A stretch of DNA of 53,053 nucleotides, from positions 1-53,053 of the forward strand of contig PDZU01000015.1 in the NCBI GenBank assembly GCA_002753095.1, given 5' to 3'. This document shows positions 8,583 through 17,518 of the stretch, piece by piece. Both the position numbers and the translations under genes were made by a program. Source of the DNA: Magnetococcales bacterium. GTDB taxonomy: Bacteria; Pseudomonadota; Magnetococcia; Magnetococcales; Magnetaquicoccaceae. The notes under the pieces were generated by a model. The model was not told the DNA's origin, ran no database searches, and was given only the letters and a program-made list of their open reading frames with translations. Each line of letters starts with the position of its first letter. Position 1 is the stretch's first letter.

Positions 8583-8870
8583 ATGTCTGCACAAGACGTT
8601 TACCTTTTGAAACTCTACATTACAGGGCATACGCCCCGCTCTGCTCAGGCCATTTCCAATTTGCAGCGCATCTGTGACCAGGAACTGGCTGACTACCAAT
8701 TGCAGGTCATCGATGTGCTGGAACATCCTGGTCTGGCTGAAGATGAAAAGATTTTGGCCACGCCTACCCTGATCCGTGAGTTGCCACCACCCTTGCGTCG
8801 GATAATCGGTGACCTTTCAAACACCGAAAAAGTGTTGTTGGGACTTGATTTGAAACCGATTCGCCGCTGA
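8583..8870 (+). CDS. kaiB: Clock protein KaiB
   Basis: The 95-residue protein matches KaiB along its length. It has the thioredoxin-like start (LLKLYITGHTPRSAQAISNL), then VIDVLEHPGLAEDEKILATP, then LPPPLRRIIGDLS and EKVLLGLDL. In studied systems KaiB changes fold to bind phosphorylated KaiC and sequesters KaiA, producing the dephosphorylation phase. The start ATG has AGGAG 7 bases upstream. That AGGAG is buried in a small inverted repeat (GACTC-TAG-GAGTC, 8565-8577), which could tune translation. kaiC follows after 23 bases. The family call is certain; whether it supports a rhythm here is not known. Confidence 0.95.
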   Translation: MSAQDVYLLKLYITGHTPRSAQAISNLQRICDQELADYQLQVIDVLEHPGLAEDEKILATPTLIRELPPPLRRIIGDLSNTEKVLLGLDLKPIRR

Positions 8871-8893
8871 TACCGCAACGAAGGAGCATCACC

Positions 8894-10411
8894 ATGGAGG
8901 TCAATCATCCTGTTTCACCATTGGTCAAACTCAGCACAGGGATCGAAGGTTTCGATCTGATTGCCGAAGGTGGATTACCAAAAGGCCGCACCACTTTGGT
9001 GGCAGGTACGGCTGGCAGTGCCAAAACCGTGTTTGCCGCCCAATTTCTTGCCGAAGGTATCCGGCGTCACCAACAGGCCGGTGTCTTTGTCACCTTTGAA
9101 GAACCGCCCACGGATATTCGCCGCAATCTGCTGTCGATGTCGTGGGATATTCTGCAATGGGAAACAGATGGTCTGTGGACTTTCGTCGATGTCTCTCCCA
9201 TTCCGGGCATGGAACAGATTGAGGCTGGCAATTTCGACCTTGGCGCTTTGTTGGCCCGCATTGAGCATGCGATCCGCAAAGTCGGAGCCAAACGGGTGGC
9301 CATCGATTCATTGGGTGCTGTTTTCTCACAATTTACCAATAGTTCCATGGTTCGGGAGGAGATGCGTCGCCTGGGTGCTGCGCTGCGCAATATGGGCATT
9401 ACCGCCGTATTGACCGCAGAACGCACGCAAGAATTTGGCGAAATCGCCCGCTTTGGTGTCGAAGAGTTTGTCGCCGATAATGTGGTCATACTGCGCAACG
9501 TACTGGAAGAGGAAAAACGCCGGCGCACCGTGGAAATCCTGAAGTTTCGTGGTACCACCCACCAGAAGGGGGAATATCCCTTCACCGTGCTGCCCGACAG
9601 CGGTATTGTGGTCATTCCTGTCTCTGCCATCGAACTGAAACAGCGCTCTTCAGACCTCCGGGTATCCTCTGGCAACGCCGAACTCAATCGCATGACCGGT
9701 GGTGGTTTTTTTCAGGATTCTCTGATTTTGGTCTCCGGGGCCACCGGATGTGGCAAAACCTTGATGACGGCCGAGTTTATTGCTGCCAGCATCACCCATG
9801 GGGAACGCTGCCTGCTTTTCGCCTACGAAGAGAGCCGTGAACAACTTTTTCGCAACGCCAGCGGTTGGGGGTATGATTTTAAGCGCTTCGAAGAGGAAGG
9901 TTTGCTGAAAGTGATCTGCGCCTACCCGGAAACCGCCGGACTCGAAGATCACCTGATTCGCATCAAATCACACATCGACGGTTTCAAACCACGTCGCGTG
10001 GCTGTGGACAGCGTTTCCGCTCTGGAACGGGTTGCCACCAATCGCGGTTTCCGGGAATTTATCATCTCCCTGGCTTCCTTTGTCAAGCAGCGTGAAATTC
10101 CTGGGCTTTTCACCGCGACCACCGCCAATCTGATGGGTGGACCCTCAATTACCGAATCGCATTTCTCCTCGATCACCGATACCATCATTCTGTTGCGCTA
10201 CGTGGAAATGCTTGGCGAAATGCGGCGTGGCATTACCGTTCTGAAAATGCGCGGCTCCATGCATGAAAAGGAAATTCGAGAATTTACCATCGACGGCCAA
10301 GGTATGCACATCAATGCGCCATTCCGTAATATCATCGGTATTCTTTCCGGGCGTCCGGAGTTCATCACTCCGGCTGAAATGGAACGGATGGGACACTTAT
10401 TCAGCGACTAA
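8894..10411 (+). CDS. kaiC: Clock ATPase/kinase KaiC
   Basis: The 505-residue protein has two RecA-like halves. CI has P-loop GTAGSAKT (38-45) and catalytic FEEPP. CII has P-loop GATGCGKT and YEES. The CII phosphorylation site, ST in Synechococcus, is here Ser425-Ser426 (SHFSSITDT), with Thr420 matching T426. Two serines are, as I recall, a trait of KaiC2-type proteins. The A-loop is conserved (IGILSGRPEF) but only about 15 residues follow it, so the long C-terminal coiled coil of Rhodobacter-type KaiC is absent. KaiA-type proteins act through this loop and tail. AAGGAG precedes the ATG. The hybrid kinase gene starts 3 bases after the stop. Confidence 0.95.
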   Translation: MEVNHPVSPLVKLSTGIEGFDLIAEGGLPKGRTTLVAGTAGSAKTVFAAQFLAEGIRRHQQAGVFVTFEEPPTDIRRNLLSMSWDILQWETDGLWTFVDVSPIPGMEQIEAGNFDLGALLARIEHAIRKVGAKRVAIDSLGAVFSQFTNSSMVREEMRRLGAALRNMGITAVLTAERTQEFGEIARFGVEEFVADNVVILRNVLEEEKRRRTVEILKFRGTTHQKGEYPFTVLPDSGIVVIPVSAIELKQRSSDLRVSSGNAELNRMTGGGFFQDSLILVSGATGCGKTLMTAEFIAASITHGERCLLFAYEESREQLFRNASGWGYDFKRFEEEGLLKVICAYPETAGLEDHLIRIKSHIDGFKPRRVAVDSVSALERVATNRGFREFIISLASFVKQREIPGLFTATTANLMGGPSITESHFSSITDTIILLRYVEMLGEMRRGITVLKMRGSMHEKEIREFTIDGQGMHINAPFRNIIGILSGRPEFITPAEMERMGHLFSD

Positions 10412-10414
10412 ACC

Positions 10415-12703
10415 ATGACGGATTCATCGATTTACCCCGATTCTTCTTGCGCAGAGGTTTCCATCCTGCTGGTTGAGGACAACCCTGCGGAGGCGCTCCT
10501 GATCAGAGAATATCTCGCTCAAGAGAGTGACTGCCTCTTTGCCGTTGATCATGTGCTCTGCCTGGAACAGATTTCAGATCGCCTGCGCAAGAATCAGTAT
10601 GCCCTTATCCTGCTCGACCTGAACTTGCCCGATTGTCAAGGTCTTGAGACGGTCATCCGCTGTCGCGCTTTGGCAGAGGAGCTTCCCATTGTGGTCATGA
10701 CCGGTTGCGGAGACCGACCAACTGCTCTTCAGGCCCTGCGCCAAGGGGCGCAGGATTATTTGCTCAAAGGAACTATCCAACCGGGCGCAATGCTCTCCCG
10801 CGTACTCAGTTTTGCCATCGAACGCCACCGCACGCAGCACCAATTGCGGGAGAGTCAAGTCAGTTTTCACAATATTGTCTTCAACAACACCGATGGCATC
10901 CTGGTCCTTGATCTGCATGGACATGTCTGTTTTGCCAATCCAGCCATCGCATCCCTGTTTTCTGGACGTGCCATACAGATCGGTGATTTATTTGGCTTTC
11001 CTGTTGTCGTTAACGAAACCACCGAACTGGACATTGTTCCTTTCGGTCCACAACGCCGTGTTGCCGAAATGCGCGTATCGCGCACCCAGTGGCATGGTCA
11101 TGATGCCTTTCTGGCCACCTTGCGCGATATTACCCAGCGCAAACAACTGGAAGAGGAGATGTGGCGCGCCAAAAAAGGGGCCGAATTGGCCAATCAAGCC
11201 AAAAGCAGCTTTCTGGCTGTCATGAGTCATGAAATACGGACCCCGATCGGGGCCATCATCGGAATTATCGATCTGTTGGAAGAGTCACATCTTGACCAGG
11301 AACAAACAGAGTTTGTGGGTTGGCTCAAAGAGTCCAGTGAATCGCTACTGACATTGATCAACGATATTCTGGACATTTCCAAAATAGAAGCGGGGGAACT
11401 GGAACTGCTCTGCAGTGAATTCAGCCTGAATGACCTGATCCAGAGCGTTACGCATATCATCCAACACCGTATCAAACAAAAGGGTTTGCTGTACCGCGTT
11501 GAGGTGCATCCCGATACCCCGGCGGCCATCCATGGAGATTTCGCTCGACTGCGCCAGATTTTGCTCAATTTGCTCAGCAATGCCAGCAAATTCACCCAAC
11601 AAGGCAGTATCGTGTTACACATCTCCCCAAAACACGCCAATCATGATGGGCCATGGCTCTGTTTTGAGGTCATCGATACTGGCATCGGCATCCCACCACA
11701 CCGACAAAGCGTCATCTTTGACGACTACATCCAGGCCGATCCAACCATCGCCCGACGTTACGGTGGAACCGGACTGGGTTTGGGTATCTGTAAACGTTTG
11801 GCCCATTTGATGGGAGGAAGCATCCAGCTCCATTCCGAGGAAGGCAAAGGCAGTTGTTTTACTCTGCAATTGCCTCTTGATCTGTCTGCTGCCCAACCCT
11901 CTCGTTTACAGACCAGGCAGACGAAACAAGAACCTGCTGCAGGTTATGACCTCAGTGGACGACGATTGCTTCTGTTGGAATCCGGTTCTGTCGAACGCTT
12001 AATCCTCAGCCGTTCCCTGACCAGCGCCGGATTAACCGTAGAGGAGTGCGCCAGTTGGAGTGAATTTCTCACGCTGATGCGTCAAGGTGCTCAACACAAT
12101 AGCCATGCCCATCTGTTGCTGGTTGGCAACCCGCGCCTGGAGCTGACGACTGGCGTGCATGCAGTGCGTACCGATCCCTCCTATAACGGTCAACCCATCG
12201 TGTTACTGGGTGATGCCTGGCGCGCTTTGCCGCTGGATACCCTGTGGGACCAATCCCTGCCGGGTCATCTGTGCCTGTGTCCAGAGGAGCAGATGCTTGA
12301 TACCATTATTCCCCTACTGCTGCAGGAACGTGCCCTGCGTATTTTGGTGATTGATGACATGTTGGAAATTCGGCAGATGATCCATGCCTTCTTGAAGCGC
12401 ACTCCGCACCGCCTGGAAACCTGTGAAAATGGCTTTGCAGGCTTGGAAATGTTCAAAAAACAAAGCTTTGATCTTGTGCTCATGGACACCGAAATGCCAG
12501 TCATGAACGGTATCGAGGCAACCCAGGCCATACGGGCCTGGGAACAGGAACAACAGTTGCGCCGCACGCCCATATTGACCTTTACAGCAAGCATTCTGAA
12601 AGAGTTGCAAATGGCTGCCATTGCGGCAGGGTGCGATGGGGTTCTCGCCAAACCCATCCATAAACAACAATTACTGAAAGTGATTAGTCGTTATGCGCAA
12701 TAA
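10415..12703 (+). CDS. Hybrid histidine kinase: receiver-PAS-kinase-receivers
   Basis: This 762-residue protein has no membrane segment. The order is an N-terminal receiver (Asp68 in LILLDLNLP), a PAS-like domain at about 145-245, a dimerisation domain with His272 in VMSHEIRTP, an ATPase domain ([21 protein letters not shown]), a degenerate receiver at about 515-630 lacking the acceptor Asp (LLLVGNP), and a final intact receiver with Asp691 (LVLMDTEMP). An input receiver at the N-terminus means the kinase can itself be controlled by phosphorylation. Being 3 bases from kaiC and in the same orientation, it is a strong candidate for clock input or output, analogous in role to SasA/CikA but different in architecture. 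No Hpt domain is attached, so a separate phosphotransfer protein is expected. Confidence 0.9.
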   Translation: MTDSSIYPDSSCAEVSILLVEDNPAEALLIREYLAQESDCLFAVDHVLCLEQISDRLRKNQYALILLDLNLPDCQGLETVIRCRALAEELPIVVMTGCGDRPTALQALRQGAQDYLLKGTIQPGAMLSRVLSFAIERHRTQHQLRESQVSFHNIVFNNTDGILVLDLHGHVCFANPAIASLFSGRAIQIGDLFGFPVVVNETTELDIVPFGPQRRVAEMRVSRTQWHGHDAFLATLRDITQRKQLEEEMWRAKKGAELANQAKSSFLAVMSHEIRTPIGAIIGIIDLLEESHLDQEQTEFVGWLKESSESLLTLINDILDISKIEAGELELLCSEFSLNDLIQSVTHIIQHRIKQKGLLYRVEVHPDTPAAIHGDFARLRQILLNLLSNASKFTQQGSIVLHISPKHANHDGPWLCFEVIDTGIGIPPHRQSVIFDDYIQADPTIARRYGGTGLGLGICKRLAHLMGGSIQLHSEEGKGSCFTLQLPLDLSAAQPSRLQTRQTKQEPAAGYDLSGRRLLLLESGSVERLILSRSLTSAGLTVEECASWSEFLTLMRQGAQHNSHAHLLLVGNPRLELTTGVHAVRTDPSYNGQPIVLLGDAWRALPLDTLWDQSLPGHLCLCPEEQMLDTIIPLLLQERALRILVIDDMLEIRQMIHAFLKRTPHRLETCENGFAGLEMFKKQSFDLVLMDTEMPVMNGIEATQAIRAWEQEQQLRRTPILTFTASILKELQMAAIAAGCDGVLAKPIHKQQLLKVISRYAQ

Positions 12704-12766
12704 CGGCTGCATGGCACACTATTTTTCAAAAGAGTACCAAAAAGAATATGGATGTAGAGCCCAACG

Positions 12767-14041
12767 ATGAATGATCTTTCTTCCCATGCGTTCATCCCCG
12801 TTCCCCACCTGGATGAATTGGTCAAAGTTCTGGCATCTACCATGGTCGATCGGGATTCTTTGCGCAACACCCTGGAGGCCATGGTCAATGCTGTGCTGGT
12901 GCTGTCCTCTGAAACGACCATCGTCTGGGCCAATCAGTCGGCTGCCGATATGATGGAATGTCCTGTTGCGGAGCTCGTTGGCCTTGATATCGATACTCTG
13001 CTTGATCCAGAACGCCCATGGGGAGAGTTATGCATGGTGGAAACCTCCCACCAGGGCGCCATTCGTAACCGGGAAGCATGGTTTTTATCCTGTTCTAAAC
13101 GGCGGTTACCGATACTCTTTTCTGCTTCGGTGATCCGTTCACCAAACGGCCAAATCAACGGCTTTGTCTGTTCAGCCCAGGACATCAGTGAGCAGATCCA
13201 TCTTCGTGAGGCGTTGCAGGCCAGCCATGAAAGTTTTCAGGCCATTGTGGAAAGAAGTGCTGACGGTACGCTGATTGTCAATCAAGTAGGGGTAGTACGC
13301 TATCTCAATCAGGCGGCAGAACAGTTGCTGGGGCGTACTCTGGCAGAACTGCAAGGCACGCATTTTGGTCAGGCCATGATTGCTGACGGGGTCACAGAAG
13401 TGGACATTGTGCGCAAAAACGGTTTGCTCGGCATTGCCGAAATGCGCAGCGTCAATACGGTGTGGCTTGGGGAGCCCGCCACTCTGGTGTCGCTGCGGGA
13501 TGTTACCGAAAATGTCCAACTCCGTGAGCAGTTGCATCAATTGTCCATGGAAGATGCACTGACCGGGTTGAATAACAGGAGAGGCTTTATACTGTTGGCC
13601 GAGCAGGAGTGCAAACAGGCGCGCCGCCTGCGCGCACATATCCTCGTCTTTTTTATTGACCTGGACGGCATGAAGCAGATCAATGACACATTGGGCCATA
13701 AGATTGGTGACTTGGCCTTGCTGGAAACGGCAACGATTCTGCGTCAAGTATTCCGTAAATCCGATGTATTGGCCCGTCAAGGCGGAGATGAATTTCTGGC
13801 CCTGGCCTTTCGCGAAGCAGGTGATGATCTGCAGGCCGCCCAGGAAGGGATCACACGCCGCATCCATGAAGAGGTAGCCAACCGCAACGCTCAACCAGAA
13901 CGACGCTACAGTTTGTCACTCAGCGTCGGCGTCACCATCATTCCCCCCGATAGTACCATCACCATTGAAGAGAGTATTCAACAGGCGGATAGCGCCATGT
14001 ATCTTGTCAAAACTGCCAATCGACGCAATCGGACAACATAG
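12767..14041 (+). CDS. Diguanylate cyclase with two PAS domains
   Basis: The 424-residue protein has two PAS-like domains (about 35-150 and 155-255) and a C-terminal GGDEF domain. The active-site loop is GGDEF at 339-343, preceded by RKSD five residues upstream. That is the RxxD inhibitory site, so product feedback is expected. The core helices (SMEDALTGLNNRRGF) are intact and there is no EAL domain. It should make c-di-GMP from two GTP. It is cytoplasmic and is the last gene of the kai cluster, 63 bases after the hybrid kinase, so c-di-GMP may be the cluster's output. Confidence 0.9.
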   Translation: MNDLSSHAFIPVPHLDELVKVLASTMVDRDSLRNTLEAMVNAVLVLSSETTIVWANQSAADMMECPVAELVGLDIDTLLDPERPWGELCMVETSHQGAIRNREAWFLSCSKRRLPILFSASVIRSPNGQINGFVCSAQDISEQIHLREALQASHESFQAIVERSADGTLIVNQVGVVRYLNQAAEQLLGRTLAELQGTHFGQAMIADGVTEVDIVRKNGLLGIAEMRSVNTVWLGEPATLVSLRDVTENVQLREQLHQLSMEDALTGLNNRRGFILLAEQECKQARRLRAHILVFFIDLDGMKQINDTLGHKIGDLALLETATILRQVFRKSDVLARQGGDEFLALAFREAGDDLQAAQEGITRRIHEEVANRNAQPERRYSLSLSVGVTIIPPDSTITIEESIQQADSAMYLVKTANRRNRTT

Positions 14042-14080
14042 CCGCGCATGGATGCATTTTCCCTCTTGCATAAAAGACGG

Positions 14081-15934
14081 TTACACAATAATGGCTGGCA
14101 ATGTGAACAGGAATTTGCTGCCTTGACCAGGTATGGATTCTACCCAAATGCGTCCTTCATGTCGTTCTATGATGCGTTTGCACAAGGCCAAACCGATGCC
14201 GGTGCCCTCGTAGCGGGAACGGGCATGCAGCCTTTGAAAAATAGCAAAAACACGTTCGGCATATTGGGGATCGATACCAATACCGTTGTCCTGGACTGAA
14301 AAGAGCCACTCACCCTCTTGCAGGCAGCTTGAAATGTGGATGACTGGAGCCATTTCAGAACGAAACTTGATGGCATTATGCAATAAATTCTGAAACACCT
14401 GCACCAATTGGGCCTCATCGGCCAGCACGGTTGGCAAAGGGTCATGGGTGATGGTGGCATTGTGTTCTTTTGCCAAATGCGTCACATAGCGCAAGGCATG
14501 CTCCAGAGCATTCGTGCAAGAGACCAAAACCTGAGAAGTTCCCTGCGATTCTACCCGAGCGTAGGAAAGCAGACTGTTGATCAACGCCCCCATATGCTGG
14601 ACACCATCCACCGCATAGGAGATATATTGCGTGGCTTTTTCATCCAACTGACCGGAATAGCGTTTTTCCAGCAACTGAACGAAGCCCCCCACCAGGCGTA
14701 ACGGTTCTTGCAAGTCGTGTGAGGCCACATAGGCAAATTGTTGTAAATCGCGGTTGGATCGTTCCAGTTCCCGGGTACGCAGTGCAACACGACGCTCCAG
14801 TTCCATGTTTATGTTTCTTAGCTCATTTTCTGCCTTCTTGCGTATGGTAACATCTCTGAAGATACCCAGAATGAGTTTCCGATCACCCAGATCAGTGACA
14901 GCGGCACGGATCTCCACCGGTACACGACTACCGTCTGGACGCTCGATCTCCACCCCTTGCACAGTCCCCAAGTCACTTTGCGCATGTTCGTAAAACAACC
15001 GGGAATAGTGTTCTGTTTCCTCAACGGGGTGGAGTTTGGTTTGATGCATGCCGACAAGTTGCTGCACAGGTCTCTGGAGCAGCGCTTCCGCCATGGCGTT
15101 TGCCTCGACGATAATGCCTGTTTGGGCATCTGCCACCAGGATGGCATCGTTGGCTGACTCCAGCAACAAGCGGTAACGGCGCTCCGAACGTTGCAGCTTT
15201 TCTTGGCTTTCTTCCAGGCGTTGGCGATGCTCCCGCAACAGTTCTGTCTCTTGAATGCGCCGCAGAATGGGTTCGCTGAACCGGTAAAAAAAGATGACCC
15301 CCACCAGCAAGATGAGAAAACCCGCTCCAAAAGCATACAATCCGGCCCGCAGATAGGGCAGACGCACCTCTGCCATGTCCATTTTGGCAACAATGCCCAC
15401 GTTATAGAGCTTCAGGGTATCATGCGCTGCCAGCACCTCAATGCCGCGATAGTCGGGACCGATCAGCCAGCCGGCTTGACCATCCACTGCCCGACGCATG
15501 GGTTCGCCATTTTGGGCATCATAGGGCACAGTGACGCGACCCTTATCGATGTCATGCCTCTGGTTGATCAGGTAGACAATTGCATCACCCGACCGTTTCC
15601 CCAAAAGAAACTCACCAGAACTGCCCATGCCGGGAAAATGGAAATGTGCCTCCTGGATGATGTCCGCCGCCTCTTCCAACAAAAGGCTCTGCGCTGCAGG
15701 TGTCGACTCTTGTTGTAGATGGAATGCCTGCTGATGGTCAAGATGCATTTTAATAATCGCTTCGATCAGTCGGGCGCGACCTTGTACCAGATCCTGCAAA
15801 CGTAGGCGGGTCTGTTCCAACGACGTTTCGTAGAGGATATAGAGTGTGGTTCCGCCGATGATCAACCCCACCACCGCCATGACCAACGTCAACAAATAGA
15901 TTTGTCTGTGTTCTGAGGAATGGCCGGGTGTCAT
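14081..15934 (-). CDS. Membrane sensor kinase of the phytochrome-like (SHDLQEPLR) type
   Basis: The 617-residue protein has membrane segments at about 11-33 and 197-218 flanking a ~160-residue extracytoplasmic sensor domain (Cache-like, not assigned). A PAS domain (about 255-370), a coiled linker and a dimerisation domain with His406 in ASHDLQEPLRLVGGF follow. The ATPase domain has NLLHNAIKF, DNGIGI and GTGIGLALCKRI. The DLQEP box is characteristic of Cph1-type kinases and partners Rcp1-type regulators such as the one at 7160. The gene converges on the kai cluster with 39 bases between stops. Its ATG overlaps the stop of a 38-codon reading frame (ATGA), suggesting coupled translation. Confidence 0.88.
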   Translation of the reverse strand: MTPGHSSEHRQIYLLTLVMAVVGLIIGGTTLYILYETSLEQTRLRLQDLVQGRARLIEAIIKMHLDHQQAFHLQQESTPAAQSLLLEEAADIIQEAHFHFPGMGSSGEFLLGKRSGDAIVYLINQRHDIDKGRVTVPYDAQNGEPMRRAVDGQAGWLIGPDYRGIEVLAAHDTLKLYNVGIVAKMDMAEVRLPYLRAGLYAFGAGFLILLVGVIFFYRFSEPILRRIQETELLREHRQRLEESQEKLQRSERRYRLLLESANDAILVADAQTGIIVEANAMAEALLQRPVQQLVGMHQTKLHPVEETEHYSRLFYEHAQSDLGTVQGVEIERPDGSRVPVEIRAAVTDLGDRKLILGIFRDVTIRKKAENELRNINMELERRVALRTRELERSNRDLQQFAYVASHDLQEPLRLVGGFVQLLEKRYSGQLDEKATQYISYAVDGVQHMGALINSLLSYARVESQGTSQVLVSCTNALEHALRYVTHLAKEHNATITHDPLPTVLADEAQLVQVFQNLLHNAIKFRSEMAPVIHISSCLQEGEWLFSVQDNGIGIDPQYAERVFAIFQRLHARSRYEGTGIGLALCKRIIERHEGRIWVESIPGQGSKFLFTLPAIIV

Positions 15935-16047
15935 GGATACCTCTGGAAAGGCGCGGGGAATCCTGCCAAGATCTCGGAGTTAGCCTTGCGGCGCAGGAGG
16001 CGTTGCGGCGCCCAGTCGAAACGGATCAGGAATCGCCGTTTTTTCAT
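15931..16047 (-). CDS. Possible 38-residue leader protein before the sensor kinase
   Basis: A short frame starts with ATG at 16047, preceded by AGGAGA 6 bases upstream, and ends in TGA sharing the ATGA of the kinase start at 15934. The product is strongly basic at the start (MKKRRFLIRFDW) and has no recognisable domain. Good ribosome binding site, ATGA overlap and position argue for a real, translation-coupling frame. Its low complexity and lack of family argue for caution. Confidence 0.45.
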   Translation of the reverse strand: MKKRRFLIRFDWAPQRLLRRKANSEILAGFPAPFQRYP

Positions 16048-16066
16048 CTCTTCTCCTGTCTGCGGA

Positions 16067-16097
16067 GCACACATTTGGGCGCGCTGCGCCAATGTGC
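16067..16097. repeat. Imperfect hairpin downstream of the ABC ATPase gene
   Basis: GCACACATTTGGGCGC pairs imperfectly with GCGCCAATGTGC around a short loop. No T-run follows on the minus strand. The core GCGCCAATG(T/C)GC recurs in the perfect palindrome at 52894-52933, so this may be a dispersed palindromic element rather than a terminator. Confidence 0.45.
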
Positions 16098-16118
16098 TGC
16101 GCAAATTGGTTTAAGGAT

Positions 16119-16847
16119 TTAGCGCGATAACAGGCGGGAGAGAAACTGCACGGCCCGCTCCGATTGCGGAGCAGAAAAGAAATCCGCACTGGGACGGTCT
16201 TCGACAATCTGCCCCTGGTCCATGAAGATAACCCGGTCAGCCACCCGACGCGCAAAGCCCATTTCATGGGTCACACACATCATGGTCATCCCCTCCTTGG
16301 CCAACTCCACCATCACATCCAAGACCTCGTTGATCATCTCTGGATCCAGAGCAGAAGTGGGTTCATCAAACAGCATACAAATGGGATCCATGCACAGCGC
16401 ACGGGAGATGGCTACCCGCTGCTGTTGCCCACCAGAAATCTGGCCAGGATATTTCAGCGCATGATCACGCAAACCAACCCGATCCAATAGGCGCATGCCC
16501 TTCTCTTCGGCTTCCGCACGGGAACGCTGCAATACCTTGACCTGTGCCAAGCATAAATTATCCAAAACCGTCATCTGCGGAAACAGCTCAAAGTGCTGGA
16601 AAACCATGCCCACCCTAGCCCGCAGATGGGTCAAATCGGTTTTGGAATCGTGCAGAGAAACACCAGCCACCACAATGTCACCCTCCTGGAAGGGCTCCAA
16701 AGCGTTGACACATTTGATCAACGTGGACTTACCGGATCCAGAAGGACCACAGACCACCACCACCTCCCCCTTGTTGACTTCGGCACTGCATTGGGAAAGC
16801 ACCTTGAAATCACCATAATATTTAGAGACGTTGCGGATGGAGATCAT
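16119..16847 (-). CDS. Polar amino-acid ABC transporter ATPase (GlnQ/GltL family)
   Basis: The 242-residue nucleotide-binding subunit has Walker [11 protein letters not shown]-loop VFQHFELF, signature SGGQQQR, Walker [15 protein letters not shown] and H-loop VTHE. The closeness to GlnQ/GltL/AapP ([17 protein letters not shown]) indicates polar amino-acid uptake. It hydrolyses ATP on the cytoplasmic face of the two permease domains encoded just upstream. Its start overlaps the permease stop by 4 bases. The three genes run permease/binding-protein fusion, permease, ATPase and form a complete importer. Confidence 0.93.
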   Translation of the reverse strand: MISIRNVSKYYGDFKVLSQCSAEVNKGEVVVVCGPSGSGKSTLIKCVNALEPFQEGDIVVAGVSLHDSKTDLTHLRARVGMVFQHFELFPQMTVLDNLCLAQVKVLQRSRAEAEEKGMRLLDRVGLRDHALKYPGQISGGQQQRVAISRALCMDPICMLFDEPTSALDPEMINEVLDVMVELAKEGMTMMCVTHEMGFARRVADRVIFMDQGQIVEDRPSADFFSAPQSERAVQFLSRLLSR

Positions 16848-17518
16848 CGAATCCTCTTTTTATGCAGACGGGCAACCAGTTGTGACGCAAGAAAGCTGAT
16901 CAAAAAATAGACGGCCCCAGCCATCAGCAACATTTCAACCAACAGGCCATCCCGGTCACCCAACTTGTAGGAAGTTCCGAAAAAGTCAGAAAGGCCAATC
17001 ACATAGACCAGGGACGTATCCTGGAACAGAATGATAGCCTGGGTCAGCAACAACGGCAGCATATTGCGGAAAGCTTGCGGCAGAATGATCAAGCGCAACG
17101 TTTGCCGACGGGTAAAACCAAGTGCCAAACCCGCATCAAATTGACCCCGTGGCACACTCAAAATACCGGCCCGCATGATCTCCGAATAGTAGGCCGCCTC
17201 AAATAGAGAGAAAGCAACCAGGGCTGAGGTAAAGCGAATGTCTTCAACCGCATTACCGAACAAGGCATGCACCAACTGTGGCACGATGAGAAAAAACCAC
17301 AGAATGACCATCACCAGGGGGACGGAACGAAACAGATTCACATAACTGGTGGCCAACCAGGCGATGGCTCTGACCGGGGAGAGTCGCGCCACCGCAAGCA
17401 GCGTGCCCCACAGGATGCCAACCACAATCGCTATCAGGGTAATACGCGCCGTCATCGCCATGCCACTCTGCAGGGCGGGCAGCAGTGAGAGCAGATGGTT
17501 GAAATCCAGCCCCGTCAT
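16844..17518 (-). CDS. Amino-acid ABC transporter permease (GltK-like)
   Basis: The 224-residue inner-membrane protein has about five hydrophobic segments. It carries the family features [16 protein letters not shown] near residue 65 and the EAA loop [20 protein letters not shown], which contacts the ATPase. It overlaps both neighbours by 4 bases (17515-17518 and 16844-16847), so the cassette is translationally coupled. It should pair with the permease half of the upstream fusion to form the translocation channel. Confidence 0.9.
   Translation of the reverse strand: MTGLDFNHLLSLLPALQSGMAMTARITLIAIVVGILWGTLLAVARLSPVRAIAWLATSYVNLFRSVPLVMVILWFFLIVPQLVHALFGNAVEDIRFTSALVAFSLFEAAYYSEIMRAGILSVPRGQFDAGLALGFTRRQTLRLIILPQAFRNMLPLLLTQAIILFQDTSLVYVIGLSDFFGTSYKLGDRDGLLVEMLLMAGAVYFLISFLASQLVARLHKKRIR

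Noticed and set aside
14048-14299. Plus-strand frame of 83 codons after the cyclase
   Set aside because: Antisense to the C-terminus of the sensor kinase, whose ATPase boxes lie here.
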